From assembly GCA_013397695.1 (NCBI GenBank), contig VYZI01000112.1:39450-103449 (forward strand): a stretch of DNA of 64,000 bases, in the 5' to 3' direction. The notes beneath the pieces were generated by a model. It did no database searches. It worked only from the letters and a program-made list of their open reading frames with translations, and was not told the DNA's origin. Made by a program: the position numbers and the translations under genes. The DNA comes from Centropus unirufus (taxonomy: Eukaryota; Chordata; Aves; Cuculiformes; Centropidae). Positions 26,240 through 36,796 of this stretch are shown one piece after another; the stretch's first letter is position 1, and every line of letters begins with the position of its first letter.

Positions 26240-26940
26240 GGAATTTGCACCTGGGTCAGGTCATTCCCAAGCAGAATTACAAGCTGGGTGGAGAGATGCC
26301 CTGAAGAGAAGGACATAGGGGTACTGCTGGATGAAAAGCTGGACATGAGCCAGCAACGTGTGCTTGCAGCCCAGAAGGCCAACTGTATCCTGGGCTGCAT
26401 CACAAGAAGGGTGACCAACAGGTCAAGGGAGGTGATTTCACCCCTCTACGCTGCTCTGGAGTCCTCAATGTAATAAGGGCATGCATCTGTTAGATCCATG
26501 AGGAGGCCCAGAGGAGGGCAACAAAAGTGATCGGACGGATTGAACACCTATGTAGACAGGCTGAGAGAGATGGGGTTTTTCAGCCTCGAGAAGGCTCCAG
26601 GGGGACCTTATGGCAGCCTTTCAATAACTAAAAGGGACCTACAAGAAAAGTGGGGAGGGATTTTTGACAAGGGCATGTAGTGATGGAAGAAGAGGTAAGC
26701 GTTGTAAACTGAAAGAGGGTAGATTTAGATTAGATATAAAGAAGAAATTCTTCACCTTGAGGGTGGTGAAGCACTTGGAAAGGTTTCCTAGAGGAGCCTT
26801 GGATGCCCTGTCCCTGGAAGTGTTCAGGACTAGGCTGGACGAGGCTTTGAGCAACCTGATCTAGTGGAAGGTGTTCCTCCCCATGGCAGAGGGGTTAGTA
26901 CTGGATAATCTTTAAAATCCCTTTAAGACTCTATGATTCT
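26240..26940 (+). mobile_element. CR1 LINE, RT C-terminus and 3' end
   Basis: Sense-strand remnant resuming at ACCTGGGTCAGGTCATTCCC. It encodes ERCPEEKDIGVLLDEKLDMS, then QQRVLAAQKANCILGCITRR and SREVISPLYAALESS, the C-terminal part of the CR1 reverse transcriptase. Later it encodes KLKEGRFRLDIKKKFFTLRV and LEVFRTRLDEALSNLI. It ends CCATGGCAGAGGGGTTAG...CTCTATGATTCT, the CR1 3' terminus. Degenerate and non-functional. Plus strand, so antisense to CADPS2. Confidence 0.95.
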
Positions 26941-28501
26941 AAGTATTACAGGGTACTGGGAAGCTGGAATTCTGTAACAATTGAAATAGCCTCTATATAT
27001 GTGCCACTATGAAGCACTCAACCATGCAGACCAAGGGTATTTGCTCTGTTCATGCTACCCAGTTACACAAAACAACAAATAAGCTACGACTCAAATCTAA
27101 GTTCCTACTTGAATCTAATGACTTGTTAACCAAAGCACTCCCAGAAATATTCTCTATATGATTCTTGCCTCCAGCAATGTTGCCTGTGTGATTCTTATCT
27201 ATTACACTCAAATTTTCAAATGGACACCTAGTTTTGAGTTTTAGGTGAATGACCAGGCCTTTTAAAAAATGTTAACTGAGGCCTCATGGAATGCTATTCT
27301 TGGCTAGCAGAAAAGACCATGTCTGGTCTAAAATGAAGACAAAGGAGGATAAGGGAAAGAAAGGTAATATGGAAAAGGTTTCAAGATCAAGTGGTTGAAT
27401 AGGAGTAATTGGAAATGCCAGAGCTGCTGCAGAGGAACCAGAGCTACATGTGTTGTTAAAAGATGATCTCCTGCCTACTTTGTCAGATGGGAAGACTACT
27501 CAACATATCTTGAAGCATTTAAAACAGCCAGGACATCACTTACAAGCAACTGAAAAGCCTACTTGTTCTTAATCTTCCAAGAAAAGGTTTTGGGAATGGA
27601 AGAAACTGGTAAGTATTCAAAGTTCATGAGCAAGAAAGAAATTTCCACATTATCTGATAATTTCTGATAGGTGAAGAATTTGAGATTTCTTCAGTTTGTT
27701 TCATGAATTGGGATGAAGATTAATTTGGGAACTTTGAAAGAAGTATGTCTTTCATCCCAGTTAGGCTAAATTGTCAAACTCTTGCACTAAAAAGAAACAT
27801 TGGAAACATTTGGAGTCAATCGTCAGACCTAGTAGGGATCAAGGACTGTATTTCTGTTTTGGTGTTGTGAAGAGGGTATGACAGAGCTTGAAAATCCACA
27901 GAATAAGAAAATTTCAGAAGAGAAATCTGTGAGGGTCTGTAGTCCAAAAGGTAATTGCAAGTGATGAATTTTGGCTCTAAGGAGACTGGCTGACAGTCCT
28001 CTTGGCATCAGCCAAAGCAGGTGAGAGGAGCGGTGTGACTGTGGAGACTGAGGCTATATCATCTGTCTCCATGTCTTTATAGAGGTACTGGTATTCCCTG
28101 TCCTTAAAGAAGGGTGCGTACGTGTATGTTTGCAAGTTACTGCTCATGCACTAAGTAAAAGTAGAAATGGCAACATTAGCCTCAGGTGAAGAGCTGCAAG
28201 TTGTGCTTTACTTCTGATGAGCCTGAAACTAGTTGTTGGTTTCTCTTTTGCCTGGTAAGACAGGACACTGGCTCTGAAAAGCAGAAGAGTGAAGAATTCA
28301 TCTGGAATCACCTTAGAGGAAGAACCAGGAAAGAAGAACTGAGAAGGTGATAATCAGTCTGTAGCAAGGTCAGTCTATAAAAGAATTTTGAGGGCTAGGC
28401 TAACAAATTAATGTGAAAAGTAATATTATCACTTAAAATACAGAGTGGCTGTTAATAATCAAAGAAAAATGTAGGTTAAAAAACAAGGAAAAGACACTTA
28501 C

Positions 28502-28516
28502 CCATTGACTAGCAAA
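28502..28516 (-). CDS. CADPS2: CADPS2 15-nt microexon (FASQW)
   Basis: Microexon TTTGCTAGTCAATGG, encoding FASQW. It is preceded on the minus strand by a long pyrimidine-rich tract and GATATGAAGCAG, and followed by the perfect donor GTAAGTG. Placed between GGQE and QQYHSK it restores the arrangement I recall for CADPS, where FAKMW sits at the same point. It is in phase 0 at both ends, so inclusion or skipping keeps the frame. The acceptor is a tandem NAGNAG (AAGCAG); use of the upstream AG would give an 18-nt exon (28502-28519) adding one Q. Too short for any ORF-based method; found by following the splice sites. Confidence 0.85.
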
Positions 28517-29515
28517 CTGCTTCATATCATGGAAAACCAAAAGGAAAAATAAAGATGACAGGGTAGAACAGGAAAATGATGAATGTCTCATTGAATTGGA
28601 AAAAAAAGAGACAATTACATTGAATATGCTAACTTAAAAATACGAGTCATTAAAATGAAAAGCACAGTACAAAAACAGAAAAATCAACAGAACCAGTATG
28701 TCCAAGTCATGTAAGAGTGAAACTGCTCAAAGCAGACCCTCGTTGCCAGATCCTGATAAATGTTTAAACCTTCTCACCAAAACTAAATAAACCAAAATTA
28801 CACTGCAAATGCCTCAGCACAGCAAGAAAAGTTTTGATTTTATGCTGGTGGTCTTATCAGTTTATGTAGTATGCCCTTTTCACTTCACAGATTATTCCAG
28901 CTAAGAGTGACAACATGGAAAGAACAGGAGTCAGTGAAGTCTACATATCCTTTAAAAGAACATCCGTGCTCCACTGTGGAGTATCCACAGTCCTGGCGGC
29001 ATCCTACTGCCAAAATTGTCCCTGACCTTGGAGACCATATTAAAAAAACCCCATTAAATTACCTGATTATTTCTTTTCTGTATTATCAGCGCATACACAG
29101 GCATGAATGCTGGGTATAGGAGCCTTTTGAAAAACAAACCTTACTCATTTAAAATGTGGTTGCAAAGCACAATGTTTTAGCTCTATTTTACTACTACAAA
29201 AGAGTCCTGAAGTGGGCTGTTTCTCTGCTGCAACCCAAGAGAAATTCCTGGAGGTGCTGTGAGTCAAGAAATCCTCTGAATGTTCAACAGACTCACAGGT
29301 CAAAGCAGATTAATTATAGAAGCACTCTGTGTCTTCTCTGGTGGAAGATGAGGGGCTGTGTCTTGCATGATGCTTCTTGGGAGCACTCTATGCATGCTCC
29401 TGTACGGAGTTGTGTGAGCCATTTCAGCTAGTTTGAAATGAATCTATTAAGTCTGCAGTGGGAGCTGTTTCAGATTAAGCAAACATGGAAATTAAACAAA
29501 CAGAATTCCACTTAC
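28517..29515 (-). other. CADPS2: CADPS2 intron, 1.0 kb, upstream of microexon
   Basis: Ends in the pyrimidine-rich tract and AAGCAG tandem acceptor of the microexon. No repeat or other feature recognised. Confidence 0.8.
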
Positions 29516-29663
29516 CTCTTGTCCCCCATCCAGTATGCAGAGTTTAGCCGTCTGCTTTTTGGCATCAACTAAGACGTTAAACATTGTACACAGAGAAGAA
29601 GGGATACGCAAGTCTGTTGATTTGTTTGTCTTTTGCAGCTTGAGTTCAAATGCAATTCTTGTT
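29516..29663 (-). CDS. CADPS2: CADPS2 exon, [12 protein letters not shown] block
   Basis: Exon of 148 nt: one base plus 49 codons, ending in phase 0. The acceptor is TTTTAATAAACAG|AACAAG and the donor GGACAAGAG|GTAAGTGG. It encodes [20 protein letters not shown], then [20 protein letters not shown] and LCILDGGQE. The ending LDGGQE points to CADPS2; the CADPS equivalent, as recalled, ends in a different residue set before GQE. The exon joins in frame either to the 15-nt microexon 1 kb downstream or, if that is skipped, directly to QQYHSK. Confidence 0.97.
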
Positions 29664-30262
29664 CTGTTTATTAAAACACAATTCATAATGTTAGTCTCTG
29701 ATAATTCTGAATATCCAACATACATATGTATAAATCTTACTAAACATGTCAGCTTAAAAATGTACATGCATGTGACAACACTTTAGAAAAAAAAAATCTC
29801 TAAGTGCAGAATATCCAGCCATTCAACAATCAATTGTTTTGATGGTAATCTCAAGGTTCTGCAATGCTTCAGCCAATTTAGTAGACAGTAAAAGTATTAT
29901 CTTCTTGCCTACTAGATAACGATGTTTCCTTGTATGATGTCTAAGAACAATTTAAAACAACGGAAATACCCCACATTTTCCAGCTCTTCTATGATAAAAT
30001 GCAATCTATCATACAACATATTTGCTCCTAAACAATATGAGTAAAAAAATTCTCTTCTGGTTTTAATAGAAAAAAAGAATTTTATTGTAGAAAAGGAGTT
30101 TATTGTTAAGCAAACAATATTCATATTGAAAAGTAAGATGTATCAGGAAGAGATACAAAATGGAAAATGCCTATTTTCTTCTTACACCAATGTAAATAAG
30201 GATCAATGTCACTGAAATAAATTATAATAGTTCAGAAAACATAAAAATAAAAGCAATGTTTT

Positions 30263-30290
30263 ATTTCCACACTTATTTTTGTGTGGAAAT
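30263..30290. repeat. Perfect 10-bp inverted repeat (hairpin 1)
   Basis: ATTTCCACAC (30263-30272) and GTGTGGAAAT (30281-30290) are perfect reverse complements around an 8-nt T-rich loop. Confidence 0.9.
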
Positions 30291-30299
30291 GGACACAAT

Positions 30300-30342
30300 A
30301 TTTTAAGATGGAAACAGAAGCATCCCATTTCCATTTTAAAAT
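30300..30342. repeat. 15-bp inverted repeat (hairpin 2)
   Basis: ATTTTAAGATGGAAA (30300-30314) pairs with TTTCCATTTTAAAAT (30328-30342) at 14 of 15 positions around a 13-nt loop. The odd position is a G opposite T, which would be a G-U pair in a plus-strand RNA. It begins 9 bp after hairpin 1. Confidence 0.9.
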
Positions 30343-32252
30343 GTCTTATAGTCCATACTAGTATCACAATAAGAGTTATAATAGGATAGTCCCATCATTC
30401 TTTTCTGAGTTGCTACTGGCTAATACATTCCACCATATAATTTATTTGTTGCCTTATATATGGTATCTCTGCCCACACTAAAGCATACTTGGTGTATTAA
30501 CACTACTATGTCATGTATTAACTCTAAAATATTAACACATTTTATGCATTGAGACTAGGGTCATTCTGTTATACTAATTGAACCTACATTTATTGCCACG
30601 AGAATCTTCTTACTCTTTACAAAACCAAGCAGCAAAGAGGTCAGGACTGGCATCACAGACCAAAACCCAGTCTTTTTAAAATGCCTCTGCATTAATACTT
30701 CTAGTCTCGGTTTCTAGTTGTGATCCTGGCAGTGAAGGCATTTTAAACTTATTTTGTGTGGGCCACTAAAATCCACACAGTCAAATCTGTATGGTGCAAA
30801 GTTCTAGACAATGACAACATGTGGCATTAAAATTATTCCCTAGGAGAAATCCAAGTATTTATGTTAACACAATTGCCTTTCCCACATTAATCTGTGATAA
30901 TCTTTAAGAAAGTTATAAGACAGAGGCAAAAAGATTAATTTATAGATACACTATTTTAACTAATACTAAATATAAATGTGTCTGTATTTTACTCCTGCTG
31001 ATAAGAGTTTCAGTGTAAAGATTTTCTTCACTTTTTTTTCCAGACTTGAAGTCAATATAAACATTATATTGCTGCATGTCATTGCTACTTCTTTTATGTT
31101 TATTAAGACTCCATTTATGCTAATAGTTTTCCAGTCCTTTGAGATTCCACCATTTTCCTAAGATTTGTTAGATATTTGCAGTTGACTGAGCTTATATGCC
31201 AGATTCTTTAGAATAGATTGATGTCAGTTCATATGATTCCAATTTTAGCCCATACTGTCTGATAAATTCCTTTGCTACAGAGCTTAAACTTTTATTGCAT
31301 TCACTATGTCATTCTCCTTCCAAAATCAAATAGAAATGTTTGTGAAATGCTTCTGCCTTTTTTACCGTGATTTTATCAATGTGGCTCTAGCAACCGGCTC
31401 ACACACCAAGTCAGTGGTTCTCCTTGTTCCCACTATGTTTGACAGAAAATAATAAAATATATGTTATAAGATTTAACTTTAGTGGACATTAAAGGTTCTT
31501 TGTTTCTTCAGCCTTTCTTTCTTTGTTGTGTATTTTATGATAGACACTACTAAATTGTCTATAAACTTCCATCATTTTTTTCTGCCTAATGGGAGATCCC
31601 TATCAATTTTCTAGATATAGAAATATTTCTTCTGAACTCAATGATATGTACTGAAAGATATGACAGAGATCTTTTTAGAACACCTATACCTAATTTAAAA
31701 GAATATATCCATAATTATAAGATATAACTCAAGGAAAGATATTTTTTTTCCATAATGTCCAGAAGCCTAGCAATACAAAATTGTTTTCTGTTGGATGACT
31801 TAGAGAAAGCCTTCAGTTATTTGTTGTATCAATGTAGTAATGTAATATATTCTTTAGTTCACAGCATATTTCTTAGAGAGAGTGCACTAAAATCAAGACA
31901 AATTAGTATTATTAACTGAACATAAAGAATAATATAGTAATGGAGAAAGGACGTGTAGAAAAAGGATCTCTTCTAAGAATTCAGAGATTTAAAAATATGG
32001 AATAGAAAAGAGATTTTGTTTATGTATTTCCAAGGGTACATTCACAACATATGCAGAAATTCTCCTTGGTATTTCCTAGATGTTGCCAAATTGCTGGTTG
32101 CCACATTCTAGGAAATACACACAAAGTGATGATCTCTTTACAGTTGCCCTGATCCTTATGACAGGATTCTGGTATAGATGTACCTCTGTGAGTCAGTTAT
32201 TATGTTAATTTTCAAATCTCTCCCTATTTTTAACTGATAATTTTAACTGTAC

Positions 32253-32408
32253 CTTTTAACGCAGGCTTCTATCATGTCAGTGGCCATGAGTTTAAGTCTT
32301 TGCTCCAAATGGTGGGCAAATTCTGGTTCTGGCCAGTGAAGATCAAAAACAAACATCTGCAGAGCATCCAGTTTCCAGAAAAGATCTTCTGATGTAGCTG
32401 AGCCATTG
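32253..32408 (-). CDS. CADPS2: CADPS2 exon, [15 protein letters not shown] block
   Basis: Exon of 156 nt: one base, 51 codons, two bases. The acceptor is TTTCTCTTATAG|CAATGG and the donor GTTAAAAG|GTACAG. It encodes [20 protein letters not shown], then [20 protein letters not shown] and [11 protein letters not shown]. This is highly conserved between the vertebrate CAPS paralogues and lies near the end of the Munc13-homology region. The trailing AG joins A of the next exon to give AGA (R). The donor GTACAG is non-optimal at +4/+5. Confidence 0.97.
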
Positions 32409-35400
32409 CTATAAGAGAAAAAAACAAAAGAAAATCCCCAAGAAACAGGAGATAAATGTATGGATGTCTGTCCCAGTTTCCACAGAACTATCTAAGATAA
32501 TAAGATTTCCCCATCGCACCATCTTCCTCCTTCACTTCACTGTATGTCATAGCACAGTTCCTCTTATTCCATGAATGTGAAAATGGTCATGGATAATTTA
32601 AAATGAAACAATTCCCATTAGGGCGAAAAAAGTAAAGTTTTTTCATCTATTAGCTGATAACTATGAACTGGGTAGTGAAGTAGATGGGATGTTGGGTAAC
32701 ATGGAGGACGAAGTATCAAGTTTTAGGTCAAGACAGGAAAAACAAAGGTTATGGGATTTATCAGTTATTAAGGACCTTTTCAAAACAGTGAAGACTTTAC
32801 ACACCTGTTTTCTTGCTTTTGAAATTCTGGTAGATAAGCTTACCAAGGAAATGAGGATGCTAGTAGTAGTACTGTTAAAGAGGTACCCAGACAAATAGTC
32901 TCTTGATAAATACTCATTAATTCTATCTAAGGGAATAACATCAGATCCCAGGGGAAAAAAAGAGAACAGAAACTATTCAAAGAAATTTGTGCACAAACAA
33001 AACAGAGGATTATGTCTCTATGTCATCTCAGATTGTCCACATAGTTTGAAAGTTCTTCCACCCTGAACTGACTGCTAAATCTGTGGTAAAACACAACAAT
33101 TTAAGGCTAATATTAGCAGTAACTACAATTACACTTCCACTGTTATCATGGATAATTACATTTTCACAATGCGTTGTATTTCAATACCTGGGTTATTCTT
33201 TAAGGACAGTCATCCTACACAACGTGGCACTTCAGGATGACAGTGAAGCAAGCAACCAACCCTCAGCTTGACAGTCCCAATTCAGATCCAAACACTTTAA
33301 ATATGTCACACAAGGGCTGGGCAGCGAGGGACTAACTGGGAGCAGAGGTGCCCGCACAAAGAAAACGCTACCTCCAAATGACTGACCCTGGCTTCAGCTT
33401 TGGCTTTAAGCATCGCAAATTTTGATATCTTTGCTATGCATCACAGCATATTCCGCCGTTTTAGACAGGCTTTCTTTTGATATCATACATATTTCCTCCA
33501 CTTATTTTTAAACAGCAATTGTTAATTTGATATTGTATCATGCTCTGGAAAGAAAACAGCAGAAACAGTAAAAAGGCCCCTGGGACTGCTAAGGTTACAA
33601 CTTGCACAGGGACGTTACCTGCTAAGGTTGGACCTAAATAGGAAACACTTTTATATATCATTAAGAAATAGAAATAATGAACCATCAAAGCTTCTAAAAA
33701 AATTTATAATCCTGTTAGACTAATTCTTGAGTTATACGATATACAAAAATTGAAGGTTTTATTAGAGGTATTGTGTACAAAGGCAGTGAGTGTAGTTGTT
33801 GATGCTACCTTATATGCATTTTTTGATTCAATAGTGACTGAGTCTATTTTTGAGACAACTGGGGTAAAAGAAGTTGACAATTATTTGGGGACAGAAATGG
33901 GGACAATCTCAGTATATATATTACTATTTATGAGAACACATATTTTCTAGAAAACAAAGCAGACTTTCTTAAGAAGCAAAACTACCATTTTTTTATCATC
34001 AGATCATATAATGTAACTATTTTATTCTTCCATTTTTTTTTCCTAATGGAATTCCAAATGAAATTCTTCAGGAGCCATGGGGACTAACGTCTTCTCAATA
34101 ATATCAATGTATTATTAAACATGTTCACTCACTGGTAGCCACTTAATTTGGTTTGATTAGACTACCAAATAAAGTTTCACATTTTAGTAAATGTAATAAT
34201 AGACATGGGTTCATGAAACACTAATTCATTCTGTGAGAAAAATTCATTCATTCATTCTCTTTTTACAACATTTTTAGCTCTCATTCGTCAATTTTTTATT
34301 CAGCACTGTCCAATGACATTTGAATTTGACTAACATATTAAACTAATAAGATAAGGAAGGAAAATAAAGTGCTACAATAGAAATTATTTGTTCCTAGTTC
34401 ACACATCCAGACACAAAGGTCTAATTTCTTTGTTAAATACTGCAGAAAACTAATTTCAATCACTTTGTTACTATTAGTTATACTGGATACTTATTGCATT
34501 TGAATCTACATCCATAATTCCATGACTACTTTTCTTTTCAAATTCTTAGCTATTGCAAAGTTTGTATTTGAATGTGTATGGTAAATCTACTTCAATCTAA
34601 TGAATGGAATAATATAGCTTTGCCAAGAAACTGAATTGGAATTCTTTCTTCAAAAATTATATTCTATATACTTATCTATATTTTTAAAATTTCAGCACAA
34701 ACTGTTTGGATGGTTAAAACTTAAGCTTCCAGCTCTAGTTCTTTGTGCCAAAGATGCTATCTCATACTTTTCAATCAGATCATGGCAGTGAGAGAAGGTT
34801 TCTGATGATAAAATAGGCAAATAGTATCCATTATTTTTTTTAATGGCAATTTAACTTTAAATTTGGTCACACTTTGGGAGAGTGGACTAGGTATTTCCAG
34901 AGGACCATTTTCACCTATTTTTTTATGGATACATGCTTTTCTGCATACTGAATAGAGCAAATAAAGGTCCAAGACATCACTTTGCTCCATGACCTTGTAG
35001 AATATTAAAACTAGTAGCTCCATACTGCCTCCTAAGCAATTAACATCTTCACTGACAATTGAGAGGCAGCTTCCCACTAGGCTTGCCAGCTACCCAAGCA
35101 GCTGCAATTAGTTGAACAGTCCACTAATAAAACACACTGGCTGCAAGATCAGCATAAACACAACTCCAGAGTAGTTGCAGAACATATCATTGTTTTGCCT
35201 AGAGGTGAAACTCCATAGGGTAACTTGAGATAGAAAAATATACGAGAAATATTAAATATCTAAAGACACAATCAATCACAAGATTCAAAAGCAGCAGGCT
35301 TTCATTCTTGTAGAATTTAACAAGGGCAATGATCGTAATTTTATAAATTACTTAAATTATCTTTTTTTTTAACGTTATTACTGAATAACAACCCATTAGT

Positions 35401-36004
35401 GACTTGTGAGGACTGTTTACAAAGTGGCACCAGACCTGTCTCCTTTGTGAGCCTTTGGCTTGTGAGCTCCAGCTCTACTTTCTTTATGCTGCCTCAAGAT
35501 GTATATTCAGGGCTCAGAAAGTCAACTTAGAAGTTCTTTACCAGAAAAGGATTTTCAATAATTCAAGAGCCAATGGCACTTAGCCCCATCTATCTATTTA
35601 TTTTTTTTTTTACCAGCAGATGAGGAGGAGGGATGGAATGGTTACTTTGGCAAGTAACAGCTTGTGTATGGTCCCTCAAAGATATTAGAGATAGTGTGAC
35701 CTCATGGTTCCTCTTAGTTATTTTGAGAGGCAACTTAAGGATCAAGCAGCCAAAACATATTTCTTGAGTCTTTTATCTTCCTACATATTAGTATATTTGG
35801 AAGAAAAGAAGTTTGTCCCACAATTTAAATTCTTTTTCCAGAACGCTATATTCAAGACTCTTATTCCTTAGAAAGCAGACCAGCTAAATGTCACTATTCC
35901 ATCAGACCTATGTCTATACTTGCAAATGCCCATCCTTCAAAAAGAGACCATATCCTTCTACCACTTTAGTGGTGGAAAGCACCAAGACAGGAACGTATGC
36001 AGCA

Positions 36005-36052
36005 CTACAGATGCACAAAACAGTGCATCTACAGATGCACAAAACATCTCCT
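36005..36052. repeat. 24-nt tandem duplication
   Basis: CTACAGATGCACAAAACA occurs at 36005-36022 and again at 36029-36046, with a 24-nt period. Simple local duplication. Confidence 0.75.
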
Positions 36053-36427
36053 CACGCAAAACAGTGCTGAAATGCGGCCTCCTGACTTACTCAGCACGAA
36101 CAAATACACAGTGAGGTCCAGCCTCAGAGCTCAGACGCATTTAGACCAGATTCCTTCATATCACAATCAGGGTACAGCAACTGCTCCAGCCAGTCCCTGT
36201 TGTCGCTTCTTATAGCTGAGCCACAAGAGGAAGAAAATAGCTGACACATTTCCTCTGATGTTGCCTGTTTTGTTTGGAAGACAGGACAGAACTATCCTGC
36301 AAATATGTATCTTACTCCATGTTTCCTCAGCCTTGAGTTTTGCTGAACCTCATGCTCTAGACAGGCAACAGACAACTTTAGATCTGTTTCTACAATATTT
36401 TTTTCTCAGTGAATCTACAACATGGAT

Positions 36428-36462
36428 GCAATGATGATGATAATAATAGTAATAATAATAAT
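36428..36462. repeat. ATG/ATA trinucleotide microsatellite
   Basis: An interrupted (ATG)n then (ATA)n tract, with one AGT interruption, of the ATGATGATGATAATAATAG type. Confidence 0.8.
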
Positions 36463-36602
36463 CCATAAACAATTTAAATTACCCAAAAATCTAATTGAAA
36501 AGCCAGGTGCAGAAGAGGAAGAGAAATAAAATGTAAAATATGAAATAGAATAAAAATGCAATTACATTAATGAATAAGTAAGGAAAAAACCCCTCATTCT
36601 GG

Positions 36603-36796
36603 CTAATTTGAAACTTTTACAGAATATTGAAACTGTTTTTGCTCTTTAAGGACGTTGCCTTCAGCCAAACGCAACAGTAATTGACGGTGCTCTGCATGTC
36701 TAGCCAAGGTATCCTCTAAGTTGTCCTCTCCTAACACCAAGAAAACCTGACTATGACTCATAACACTTTCCCATTTTCGTATCTCCCTTTCCAATG
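36603..36796 (-). pseudogene. Isolated protein-like ORF, possible exon or retrocopy fragment, unidentified
   Basis: On the minus strand an open frame of about 63 codons ends in TAG (36603-36605). It reads LEREIRKWESVMSHSQVFLV, then LGEDNLEDTLARHAEHRQLL and LRLAEGNVLKEQKQ. Its composition is charged, helical and low in the K/N/I/F/Y bias of chance frames here, unlike the other intronic ORFs. A TGA lies immediately upstream, overlapping an AG (ATTGAG|CA) preceded by a T-rich tract, so it could be a terminal exon with that acceptor. The nearest CADPS2 exon (39871-39990) ends in a phase that would not open this frame. No poly(A) tail or flanking coding sequence was seen. I do not recognise the protein. 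Alternatives: nested gene exon, truncated retrocopy, or chance. Confidence 0.4.

Larger units (their letters stand above)
23230..28501 (-). other. CADPS2: CADPS2 intron, 5.3 kb, with CR1 mosaic
   Basis: Contains the 1.5-kb rearranged CR1 element at 25430-26940; the remainder is unannotated intron. No further CADPS2 exon is expected, because the flanking exons join in the order QFASQW / QQYHSK without gaps. Confidence 0.8.
29664..32252 (-). other. CADPS2: CADPS2 intron, 2.6 kb
   Basis: AT-rich intron. The only structured elements seen are the two adjacent hairpins at 30263-30342. Confidence 0.8.

Noticed and set aside
26639..26854. Minus-strand ORF over the CR1 3' region
   Set aside because: Shadow of the sense CR1 coding remnant.
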